Source: Bog-532 sp036495425
GTDB taxonomy: Bacteria > Actinomycetota > Actinomycetes > Streptosporangiales > Streptosporangiaceae
Direction of reading: 5' to 3'
NCBI GenBank assembly: GCA_036495425.1
Contig: DASXMW010000031.1
Span: 1 to 64,000 of the forward strand
DNA length: 64,000 nt
Part shown: positions 23,083-30,115 of the stretch, piece after piece
How positions within the stretch are numbered: the stretch's first letter is position 1
Layout: the number at the start of each line of letters is the position of its first letter
Made by a program: the position numbers and the translations under genes
Notes under the pieces: model-generated
Database searches by the model: none
What the model was told of the DNA's origin: nothing
The model's input: only the letters and a program-made list of their open reading frames with translations

Positions 23083-24719
23083 AGCACGGCGCGGACGCGG
23101 CGGATTACCTCGTCCCGGCCGAGGGCGCCCGCGACCTGGGCCAGGTCGGGGCTGCGGCCAGAGCCGGTGAGCAGGACCCGGATGACCTGCGAGGCTTCGC
23201 GGATGGAGCCGGGGTAGGCGTCCGGGTCCTTCCGGTAGGTCTTGGCGTTGGGGGCGAAGCCCAGCTGGGTGGCGAGCTCGCGGATCTGGTTGAACCACTC
23301 AACGTCCGGGCCCGGTGCCTGGTACTGGTCAGCGAACGCCGAGGCCACCTGCCGCACCAGGTCCGGGGCCAGGCCGGAGAACCGGTCATCGGCGGGGTCG
23401 GTGACAGGCTCGAAGATCTGCGGGAAGAAGTAGCCGTAGACCGGGCGGAAGTCGGACCACTTGCGCAGGTCCTTGCGGGGGTTGGGCACGTCGACGCGCT
23501 CGATGTCCAGGGCGCGGCGGGCCAGGCCGGGCTCGGCGGCCAGCACCCCGGCCAGGGCCGGGTCGTAGGCCTCGGCCCAGGTGACGACCTGGGCCACGAT
23601 GTCGTCACCGGGCAGGGTGGCGATGTAGTCGGCGCTGATGTCGTCCAGCTTGACCAGGTCGACCAGGGCCCCGGCACTGTTGAAGCCGGACAGCTCGATC
23701 GGGGCGGCCAGCGCCTCGGGCAGCGGCATCTCGGCCAGCCGTCCGTTGGCCAGGCCGCGCAGGTAATACTGGACGGCCTCGGCCGGGTAGCCCTGCTCGA
23801 TGAAGAAGCCGACGCTGGCTTCCGGGTCCCTGCGCTTGGACAGCTTGCGGCGGCTGCCGCCGTCCTGCTTCATCAGCGGGGCCACGTGCGCGTACGGCAC
23901 CCGCTCGAAGCCCAGCGCGTCGAACAGCTGCAGGTGCAGTGGCACCGATGACAGCCACTCGTCGCTCCGGACCACCAGGGTGGTCCGCATCAGGTGGTCG
24001 TCGACGGCGTGCGCGAAGTGGTAAGTGGGCAGGCGCAGGGGCTGGTCGCTGCTCTTCAGGATGACCGCGTCGTTGCGGTTGTCGTCCGCGCTGAGGTGGC
24101 CGCGGATGGCGTCGTCAAAACTGACCCGCCCGCCGGACAGGCCCGGGGAGCGGAACCGCACCACGTAGGGGTCACCGGCCGCCAGCCGCTCCTGGACCTG
24201 CTCCGGCGACGCGTCCCGCCACAGGGCCCACTTGCCGTAGTAGCCCGGCAGCGCCCCGGCCGCCCGCTGCCTGGCGGTGATCTCCTCCAGGTCGGCCTTG
24301 GTCGCGAAGTCCAGGTAGGCCCGGTCCCGGCGCAGCAGCTCGCGCACGTAGGTCAGGTAGATCTCGGCCCGGCTGGACTGCACGTACGGGCCGTAGTGCC
24401 CGCTCAGGTCGTCCTCGGTGGGGCTGATGGTGAAGTAGGTCAGCGCGTCCGCGAACTGGTCGATGGCCCCCTCGGTGACCCGGGCCTGGTCGGTGTCCTC
24501 GATCCGCAGCACGTACACCCCGTCGGAGTGGCGGGCCAGATCGGCGTCGACGATCGCCACGTAGACCCCGCCGATGTGCAGGTACCCGGTGGGGCTGGGC
24601 GAGAACCGGGTGACCACGGCCCCGGCCGGCAGGTCGCGCGGCGGATACCGCTCCTCCCAGTGCTCCGGGCCGGGCAGGTCCGCGGGGAACAGTGAATCAA
24701 TGACTTCAGGGCTGAGCAT
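23079..24719 (-). CDS. gltX: glutamyl-tRNA synthetase, atypical branch
   Basis: A 546-residue class I synthetase that charges tRNA-Glu. The Rossmann signature is 'FSPSPTGYLHIGG' (HIGH at about 47-50), with 'LRIEDTDQARV' following, and KMSKS appears as 'KLSKR' at 292-296. It is about 50 residues longer than usual actinobacterial GluRS and reads more like the long clostridial type (the stretch 'DALTYFTISPTEDD' and the C-terminal domain 'RPVYGYFFPQIFEPV'). It may be an acquired enzyme that supplements or replaces the housekeeping copy. Convergent with MarR regulator B and divergent from the mycofactocin-type SDR. Confidence 0.92.
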   Translation of the reverse strand: MLSPEVIDSLFPADLPGPEHWEERYPPRDLPAGAVVTRFSPSPTGYLHIGGVYVAIVDADLARHSDGVYVLRIEDTDQARVTEGAIDQFADALTYFTISPTEDDLSGHYGPYVQSSRAEIYLTYVRELLRRDRAYLDFATKADLEEITARQRAAGALPGYYGKWALWRDASPEQVQERLAAGDPYVVRFRSPGLSGGRVSFDDAIRGHLSADDNRNDAVILKSSDQPLRLPTYHFAHAVDDHLMRTTLVVRSDEWLSSVPLHLQLFDALGFERVPYAHVAPLMKQDGGSRRKLSKRRDPEASVGFFIEQGYPAEAVQYYLRGLANGRLAEMPLPEALAAPIELSGFNSAGALVDLVKLDDISADYIATLPGDDIVAQVVTWAEAYDPALAGVLAAEPGLARRALDIERVDVPNPRKDLRKWSDFRPVYGYFFPQIFEPVTDPADDRFSGLAPDLVRQVASAFADQYQAPGPDVEWFNQIRELATQLGFAPNAKTYRKDPDAYPGSIREASQVIRVLLTGSGRSPDLAQVAGALGRDEVIRRVRAVL

Positions 24720-24833
24720 GGGCAGGCTGGCTCCATCGATAACGGACGACGTGTCAGCCTACCGTTGCTCAGCCCGGTCCCGTTACTTCACGGGCGTGGG
24801 GGTCCAGCGCCGCTGTGCCCGGTTGGTGCCTAA

Positions 24834-24847
24834 ACTGAGTACTCAGT
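24834..24847. promoter_or_regulatory. 14-bp perfect palindrome, probable TetR operator
   Basis: ACTGAGTACTCAGT is fully self-complementary and ends 32 bp before the ATG of the SDR gene. TetR dimers bind sites of this size, and a TetR gene closes the same operon, so it is the probable autoregulatory operator. GAGGGGA after it is the ribosome-binding site. Confidence 0.75.
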
Positions 24848-24879
24848 CAAGACGAAAATACAGTTCAGAGGGGACGACG

Positions 24880-25704
24880 ATGAGCGATGCAGCGGGCCGG
24901 GTGGCGGGCAAGGTGGCGCTGGTGACCGGGGCGGCCCGCGGCCAGGGCCGTGCCGACGCGGTCCGGCTGGCCGCCGAGGGCGCGGACGTGATCGTGGTCG
25001 ACGTGTGCGCGCCGCTGCCGAGCGTGCCCTACGACTCGGCCACCCCGGAGGACCTGGCCGAGACCGTGCGGCAGGTGGAGAAGACCGGCCGCCGGGTGAT
25101 CTCCGGGATTGTGGACGTCCGCGACCTGGAAAAACTTCGGTCCATCGTCGACGACGCCGTGACCGGGCTGGGGCGGCTGGACGTGGTGGTGGCCAACGCC
25201 GGGATCTGCGTGCCCAAGGCCTGGGACCAGACCACCCCGCAGATCTACCAGGACACGATCAGCACCAACGTGACCGGCACCTGGAACACGGTCATGGTCG
25301 CGGCGCCGCACCTGGTCCGGGCGGGCGGCGGCTCGGTCATCATCATCAGCTCGGCGGCCGGCCTGAAGGTGCAGCCGTTCATGGTGCCCTACACGACCAG
25401 CAAGTTCGCGGTCCGCGGCATGGCCAAGGCGTTCGCGGCCGAGCTGGGCCAGCACGGGATCCGGGTCAACAGCGTGCACCCGACCGGGGTGAACACCCCG
25501 ATGGGCAGCGGGCGCATGCAGGAAGAGATCGGTGCCGCCATCGCCGGGTATGACCGGCTGGGAGCGATGTTCATCAACATGCTGCCGGTGGAGACCACGC
25601 AGCCCGAGGACATCGCGGACACCGTGCTGTTCCTGGCCTCCGACGAGTCGAAGTACATCACCGCCCACGAGATCGCGCCGGACGCGGGCGTGACCGAATT
25701 CTGA
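24880..25704 (+). CDS. mycofactocin-type SDR oxidoreductase
   Basis: A 274-residue SDR. The nucleotide loop reads 'VTGAARGQGRADAVRLA'; the ARGQGR form and an insertion after the second strand ('VCAPLPSVPYDSATPEDL') mark the mycofactocin-coupled subfamily, whose members hold NAD tightly and pass electrons to mycofactocin. The catalytic Ser is in 'IIISSAAGLK' and Y-x3-K in 'YTTSK'. It typically oxidises an alcohol. It heads a three-gene unit with an MftD-like FMN enzyme (29 bp later) and a TetR gene, behind a palindromic operator. Confidence 0.93.
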   Translation: MSDAAGRVAGKVALVTGAARGQGRADAVRLAAEGADVIVVDVCAPLPSVPYDSATPEDLAETVRQVEKTGRRVISGIVDVRDLEKLRSIVDDAVTGLGRLDVVVANAGICVPKAWDQTTPQIYQDTISTNVTGTWNTVMVAAPHLVRAGGGSVIIISSAAGLKVQPFMVPYTTSKFAVRGMAKAFAAELGQHGIRVNSVHPTGVNTPMGSGRMQEEIGAAIAGYDRLGAMFINMLPVETTQPEDIADTVLFLASDESKYITAHEIAPDAGVTEF

Positions 25705-25733
25705 GCTGGGCAATTCCGAGACGGGGTTCTGAG

Positions 25734-26912
25734 ATGGCAAGTACCCGAGCCTGGTTCGAGTCCGTGGCCGAGGCCCAGCGCCGGGCCAAGCGGCAGCTTC
25801 CCCGCGGCGTGTACCTGGCCCTGGTGGCCGGGGCCGAGGCGGGCGAGACGATGAGCGAGAACATCACCGCGTTCTCCCGGCTCAAGCTGCGCCCGCACGT
25901 GGCCGACCTGCCCACCAACCGGGACCTGGCCACCACCGTGATGGGGCTGGACATCAGCTTCCCGGTCATCTGCTCCCCCACCGGCGTGCAGGCCGTGCAC
26001 CCGGACGGCGAGGTCGCGGTGGCCCGGGCCGCCCAGGGGGCCGGTACCGCGGCGGGCCTGTCCTCGTTCGCGTCCAAGCCGGTGGAAGAGGTCGGCCAGG
26101 TCACCGACAAGCTGCTGTTCCAGAGCTACTGGGTCGGCACCCGGGACGACATCCTGGCCCGGGCCGAGCGGGCCCGGGCCGCCGGGGCCAAGGGCCTGAT
26201 CGTCACGCTGGACTGGGTGTTCGACTCCCGCCGGGACTGGGGCAGTCCGTGGATCCCGGAGAAGCTGGACCTGAAGGCCATGCTCCGGTACGCCCCGCAG
26301 GTCGCGCTCAAGCCGGCCTACCTGGCCCGCTACCTGCGCAGCGGGGCCCTGCCCGACCTGGGCGTGCCCAACCTGGGGGCGCGCGGCGCCGAGATCCCCA
26401 CCTTCTTCGGCGCCTACGGCCAGTGGATGAACTCGCCCCTGCCTTCCTGGGAGGACCTGGCCTGGCTGCGCGAGCAGTGGGGCGGCCCGTTCATGATCAA
26501 GGGCATCACCCGGCCCGACGACGCCCGGCGCGCGGTCGACATCGGCGCCACCGCGATCTCCGTCTCCAACCACGGCGGCAACAACCTGGACTCGACCCCG
26601 GCCACCATCCGCTGCCTGCCCGGGGTGGCCGAGGCGGTCGGTGACCAGCTCGAGGTCGTGCTGGACGGCGGCATCCGCCGCGGCAGCGACGTGGTCAAGG
26701 CCCTGGCCCTGGGGGCCCGCGCGGTCATGATCGGCCGGGCCTATCTGTGGGGCATGGCGGCCGGCGGTGAGCGCGGCGTCACCAACGTGCTGGAGATCCT
26801 GCGCCAGGGGGTGAGCGAGACCCTGCTCGGCCTGGGCCGGTCCTCCGTGCACGACCTGTCCCCCGAGGACCTGATCGTGCCGGACGGCTTCGCCATCGAC
26901 CACAAGATCTGA
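25734..26912 (+). CDS. MftD-like FMN-dependent alpha-hydroxy-acid oxidoreductase
   Basis: A 392-residue TIM-barrel flavoenzyme of the lactate dehydrogenase/glycolate oxidase family. It is closest in wording to MftD, which in mycofactocin synthesis oxidatively deaminates the Val-Tyr-derived precursor: 'WFESVAEAQRRAKRQLP', 'SPTGVQAVHPDGEVAVARA' and 'GLGRSSVHDLSPEDL'. The FMN/catalytic His lies in 'VSNHGGNNLD' and the phosphate site in 'LDGGIRRGSD'. No mftA, mftB, mftC, mftE or mftF gene lies in the window, so this is an orphan or a paralogue with another substrate, working with the adjacent SDR. Confidence 0.9.
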   Translation: MASTRAWFESVAEAQRRAKRQLPRGVYLALVAGAEAGETMSENITAFSRLKLRPHVADLPTNRDLATTVMGLDISFPVICSPTGVQAVHPDGEVAVARAAQGAGTAAGLSSFASKPVEEVGQVTDKLLFQSYWVGTRDDILARAERARAAGAKGLIVTLDWVFDSRRDWGSPWIPEKLDLKAMLRYAPQVALKPAYLARYLRSGALPDLGVPNLGARGAEIPTFFGAYGQWMNSPLPSWEDLAWLREQWGGPFMIKGITRPDDARRAVDIGATAISVSNHGGNNLDSTPATIRCLPGVAEAVGDQLEVVLDGGIRRGSDVVKALALGARAVMIGRAYLWGMAAGGERGVTNVLEILRQGVSETLLGLGRSSVHDLSPEDLIVPDGFAIDHKI

Positions 26913-26931
26913 GTCTGGCCGGGAGTTTCTG

Positions 26932-27510
26932 GTGGCCGATGAGCCGGATGAGGGCGACGACCTTCCGGCCCGTGAGCGGATTCTCGCCACCGCCGAGGGC
27001 CTGTTCGCCGAGCGCGGCTTCGACCGCACCTCCACCGCCCGCATCGCCGAGGCGGCCGGGGTCCCGCACGGGCTGATCTTCTACCACTTCAAGACCAAGC
27101 TGGACCTGCTGCTGGCGGTGATCAGGGACGACCGGCTGGCGGCCCTGGATGACGTGGTCCCGCCGCTGCCCGCGGGGCTGGCGCTGGAACCGGCCGTGGC
27201 CGCCCTGTGGGAGCGGCTGTCCTGCGTGCTGGGTGAGCCGTCCGCCATCCGGAAGATCATTTTGCAGGAGGCCGGGGCCCACCCGGAGATCCAGGCCCGG
27301 GCCCGGGAGTACCAGGACCGGATCAGCTCCATGGTCGCGGCCTACCTGGCCCGGGCCACCGGGACGGCCGCGGGCCCGGGCGCCGCCCATGAGGCCGCGG
27401 CCCGGCTGCTCACGGTCACGGCGGGCACGGCTCCCCTGGTCGGCGAGCCCGGGGCCGCCATCATCCCCGCGGCCGACCTGGCCGCGCTGATCGCGGCCGG
27501 CCTGAGCTGA
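26932..27510 (+). CDS. TetR-family transcriptional regulator
   Basis: A 192-residue TetR protein. The N-terminal helix-turn-helix (about 13-60) reads 'ERILATAEGLFAERGFDRTS' then 'IAEAAGVPHGLIFYHFKTK'; the rest is the variable ligand-binding helical domain. GTG start with GGGAG six bases upstream. It lies 19 bp after the MftD-like gene, so it is probably the self-repressing regulator of this small operon, acting at the palindrome before the SDR gene. An acyl-CoA or alcohol-derived ligand would fit but is inferred only. Confidence 0.92.
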   Translation: MADEPDEGDDLPARERILATAEGLFAERGFDRTSTARIAEAAGVPHGLIFYHFKTKLDLLLAVIRDDRLAALDDVVPPLPAGLALEPAVAALWERLSCVLGEPSAIRKIILQEAGAHPEIQARAREYQDRISSMVAAYLARATGTAAGPGAAHEAAARLLTVTAGTAPLVGEPGAAIIPAADLAALIAAGLS

Positions 27511-27541
27511 CCGCTACCGGTCCCCGCCGACGGCGCGGCCG

Positions 27542-27712
27542 TCAGAGGTTGCCGTGCACCCAGAGCCATCCGATCGAAAAGGTGATGACGGCCCAGATCA
27601 GCCAGCGCAGCCGCGCGGCCCGCATGGCCGACGTGGCCAGGCCCCCGGCCGTCTTGGCCCCATTCATGGACCGGAAGGTCCCGAGCAGGCGCGAGCCTAA
27701 TTCTCCGCCCAT
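27542..27712 (-). CDS. 56-residue small membrane protein
   Basis: A short ORF with ATG at 27712. It has a 35-residue Gly/Ala/Arg-rich cytosolic segment ('LLGTFRSMNGAKTAGGLA') followed by one hydrophobic helix ('WLIWAVITFSIGWLWV', residues 37-52) and a four-residue tail. Positive residues just before the helix favour an inside N-terminus. No Shine-Dalgarno is clear (GGTCTCTC precedes the ATG). It is convergent with the TetR gene. Composition and codon positions look coding, but no homologue is recognised. Confidence 0.55.
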   Translation of the reverse strand: MGGELGSRLLGTFRSMNGAKTAGGLATSAMRAARLRWLIWAVITFSIGWLWVHGNL

Positions 27713-27743
27713 GAGAGACCAACGACTCTTATCGCTCGATTCC

Positions 27744-27806
27744 GCTGACCGGCGGCTTCCGGCTGACCGGCAGCCCTAGGCTCGCTGACGGCCTGCGGCT
27801 GACCGG
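27744..27806. repeat. GCTGACCGG direct repeats
   Basis: Perfect 9-mers GCTGACCGG at 27744-27752, 27762-27770 and 27798-27806, plus a near copy GCTGACGGC at 27784, all in one orientation, in the 249-bp gap upstream of the CBM48 gene. They could be binding sites or a decayed minisatellite; the rest of the gap holds no gene. Confidence 0.6.
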
Positions 27807-27961
27807 TGGCCAACCCGTCGGTAAAAGCTTGATATCGCCGAATGTCGGTCGTTGTGTGGCCGCGCCCGACCCGGCAGAGTGAGGCCCGACGATTCGTCGT
27901 GGCAGTTGAGACGCACGCCACACACCCCTTCGTTCACCCCGACACAGACAGCAGGAACACG

Positions 27962-28486
27962 ATGGATCACGCCTTGATCACCCGCAGGCTCACCCAGCTC
28001 TCGTCGGTCGCGACCTGGCCGTTCACCTCGCTGGCCGACCGCCTCATGTCCCGGCTGCGGCACCGCCCGGCCGGCCCGGACCAGTCAGCCACGGTCACCC
28101 CGGACGAGGCCGCCGAAGCTCAGCCGTGGGCCGCTGCCGTGGCCGAAGAGGTCCCCGTCGCCGACGAGGTCCCGGAGTGTGAGCCGACCGTGCCCACCGT
28201 GCCGGTCACCTTCACCCTTCCCGCTGAGGTCGGCGCGGGCGACGTGGCCCTGTGCGGCGACTTCAACGGCTGGACGACCGGTCCCATCCCGCTGATCCGC
28301 GACAGCGACAACTGGCAGGTCACCATCCCGCTGACGCCAGGCAACAGCTACCGGTACCGGTACCTGCTGGACGGCGAGCGCTGGGAGAACGCCTGGCAGG
28401 CCGACCGCTATGAGCCCAACCCGTTCGGCAGCGACGACTCCGTGGTCATGGTCGACTGGCCGGAACTGACCCTGCAGACCGCCTGA
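27962..28486 (+). CDS. stand-alone CBM48 (AMPK-beta-like) glycogen-binding protein
   Basis: A 174-residue protein. Residues 1-80 are a helical, acidic, low-complexity lead. Residues 82-170 are a CBM48/isoamylase N-terminal-like immunoglobulin fold: 'VTFTLPAEVGAGDVALCGDF', then 'NGWTTGPIPL', 'WQVTIPLTPGNSYRYRYLLD' and 'WEADRY'-like glycan-contact aromatics. CBM48 is usually fused to branching or debranching enzymes; here there is no catalytic domain. It may recruit partners to glycogen, as the AMPK beta subunit does. ATG at 27962 is supported by AGGAACA. No glycogen genes are adjacent. Confidence 0.88.
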   Translation: MDHALITRRLTQLSSVATWPFTSLADRLMSRLRHRPAGPDQSATVTPDEAAEAQPWAAAVAEEVPVADEVPECEPTVPTVPVTFTLPAEVGAGDVALCGDFNGWTTGPIPLIRDSDNWQVTIPLTPGNSYRYRYLLDGERWENAWQADRYEPNPFGSDDSVVMVDWPELTLQTA

Positions 28487-28512
28487 TCACCCCGCACCGC
28501 CGGCGCGCGGCG

Positions 28513-29052
28513 CTAGGTCAGCGCCTTCTCCAGGACGACGAAGTGGAGGTTGTCGGCCAGGGGGCGGGCGTAGATGGGGTCGGCCGGGAAGGGGCGGGTC
28601 GCGCCGGTGCGGTGGAAACCGCGACGCTGGTAGTAGGCGATGAGCTTGTCCTGGGGGGCCAGCACGGTCATCTCCAGCCGGGTGGCGCCGAACGAGCTGA
28701 CCGCCAGCTGCTCGGCCTCGGCCATGAGCTGGCGGCCGAGGCCCGTGCCCTGGGCCTGGGGTGAGACGGCGAAGGTGCCGAAGTAGGCCAGGCCCGTGCC
28801 TTCGTTACGGAGCTGGCAGCAGGCCACGATCCGGTCCCCGTCCTCGCCGACCAGCATGAGCGAGCCGGCATCGATGATCATGGCGTTGACCTGGCCGGCG
28901 TTGATCCGCTCCCCTTCGACCAGGTCGGCTTCGCTGGTCCAGCCCGCGCGGCTGTCGTCGCCGCGGTAGGCGGACCGGATCAGGGCGGTCAGCGTGTCGG
29001 CGTCGGCGGGGCGGGCGGCCCGGATCCGCAGGGCGCTAGCCGCGTCGCTCAT
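28513..29052 (-). CDS. GNAT-family N-acetyltransferase
   Basis: A 179-residue GNAT acetyltransferase. Motif A, the acetyl-CoA pyrophosphate loop, is 'VSPQAQGTGLGRQLM' (Q/RxxGxG/A), preceded by 'YFGTFAV' (beta-4), and motif B is 'KLIAYYQRRGFHRTG'. It transfers acetyl to an unidentified amine. Its start overlaps the stop of the upstream zinc-ribbon/VOC gene (ATGA), so the two are translationally coupled. Convergent with the CBM48 gene; CCGCCGGCGCGCGGCG between them could fold as a small terminator. Confidence 0.93.
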   Translation of the reverse strand: MSDAASALRIRAARPADADTLTALIRSAYRGDDSRAGWTSEADLVEGERINAGQVNAMIIDAGSLMLVGEDGDRIVACCQLRNEGTGLAYFGTFAVSPQAQGTGLGRQLMAEAEQLAVSSFGATRLEMTVLAPQDKLIAYYQRRGFHRTGATRPFPADPIYARPLADNLHFVVLEKALT

Positions 29053-29621
29053 TCGGGTCGCGGGCCGAGCAGGTCCCAGCGGTTACCGGCGACGTCGCGG
29101 AACACCACGACCTGGCCGTAGCGCTCGGAGCGCGGCTCGCCGTCGAACTCCACCCCGGCCTGCTTCATCCGCTGATAGGCCGCGTCGAAGTCGTCGACCC
29201 GGAGGAAGAAACCGACCCGGCCCGCATGCTGGTGGCCGACCACCGCCTGCTGTTCGGGACCGTCGGCCTGGGCCAGCAGCAGCCCGGTCTCGGCGCCGGG
29301 GGGACGGACCACCACCCAGCGCTTGGGCCGCTGCCCGACCGTGGTCCGGTCGGGCGAGTCCTCGGCCAGCTCGAAACCCAGTGCGCTGACGAAGAAGTCG
29401 ATGGCCCGGTCGTAGTCGTCGACCACCACGGCGGTGTGTTCCAGGTGCATGGGAGACAGCCTAGGGCGGGCCGCCGGCCGCGGGGCGGCCCGCGGCTGCG
29501 TGGGGCAATCGGGGCGGTGTCCTTCGGTGGTCATGGCCCCGCACTCGGGGCAGACCAGCGCCGCCCAGCACACCAGGTCGCCGCCTTCCGGCTCTTCGTC
29601 CGGGTCGTACTCAGCACCCAT
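29049..29621 (-). CDS. zinc-ribbon plus VOC (glyoxalase-fold) protein
   Basis: A 190-residue reading. Residues 1-45 hold a CxxC/C zinc-ribbon-like segment ('ALVCPECGAMTTEGHRPDC'), and residues 58-190 a vicinal-oxygen-chelate domain ('LEHTAVVVDDYDRAIDFFV', 'GRVGFFLRVDDFDAAYQRM', 'VVFRDVAGNRWDLL'). The last matches glyoxalase/bleomycin-resistance proteins. Both parts lie in one uninterrupted frame; neither the ATG at 29621 nor the ATG at 29450 (VOC alone) has a clear Shine-Dalgarno. It may be a true fusion or two in-frame starts. Coupled to the GNAT gene. Confidence 0.75.
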   Translation of the reverse strand: MGAEYDPDEEPEGGDLVCWAALVCPECGAMTTEGHRPDCPTQPRAAPRPAARPRLSPMHLEHTAVVVDDYDRAIDFFVSALGFELAEDSPDRTTVGQRPKRWVVVRPPGAETGLLLAQADGPEQQAVVGHQHAGRVGFFLRVDDFDAAYQRMKQAGVEFDGEPRSERYGQVVVFRDVAGNRWDLLGPRPE

Positions 29622-29671
29622 AGCACCAGCGTAACCACACATAATCGCGAGGAAGGGGGTACGTAGGGGGC

Positions 29672-30100
29672 GTGACAGGTCCAGTGAAACCACCAGAGGA
29701 CATCGAGTCCGGCGGTCTCGGCACGCCGGTGGCCCCGCCGGCCACCGACGAGCTGGACACCGACGAGGTGCCGGACGATCTGATCTCCGAGTTCTCGTCG
29801 CTGACCACGCCGTACTGCTGGGTGATCACCGAGGACCTGATCGCTCGCTACGACGGCGCCGAGCCGTCGGCGGTCGGGAAGTCCGGGCCGGACGCGGCCG
29901 TGGCCGAGGACGTCCGCGAGGCCCTGATCTCCGGGCGGTTCTTCCGGCTGGCCGACGACCGCGGCCGGGCCTACGCGATCGGCCGCCTGTACGACCCGTC
30001 CGGCGAGAACGAAAAGGCCCCGCTGGACGACTTCGGCCGCGCCACCTGGGACGCCGAGCGCATCGAGTACCGGCTCGAAGGCCAGTGGCAGCCGATCTGA
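29672..30100 (+). CDS. unknown acidic actinobacterial protein
   Basis: A 142-residue acidic protein without signal or membrane segments. The first 40 residues are Pro/Asp/Glu-rich and probably disordered. The core (about 45-142) has alternating strands and helices: 'TPYCWVITEDLIARYDG', 'VREALISGRFFRLADD' and 'ERIEYRLEGQWQPI'. Not recognised. GTG start, 50 bp from the divergent VOC gene. Confidence 0.75.
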   Translation: MTGPVKPPEDIESGGLGTPVAPPATDELDTDEVPDDLISEFSSLTTPYCWVITEDLIARYDGAEPSAVGKSGPDAAVAEDVREALISGRFFRLADDRGRAYAIGRLYDPSGENEKAPLDDFGRATWDAERIEYRLEGQWQPI

Positions 30101-30115
30101 CCCGAGGACGGGTCC

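Noticed and set aside
27824..27838. AAGCTTGATATCG resembles a cloning-vector polylinker
   Set aside because: Only 13 bases match and the flanks are native high-GC DNA that continues into a normal promoter region; chance.
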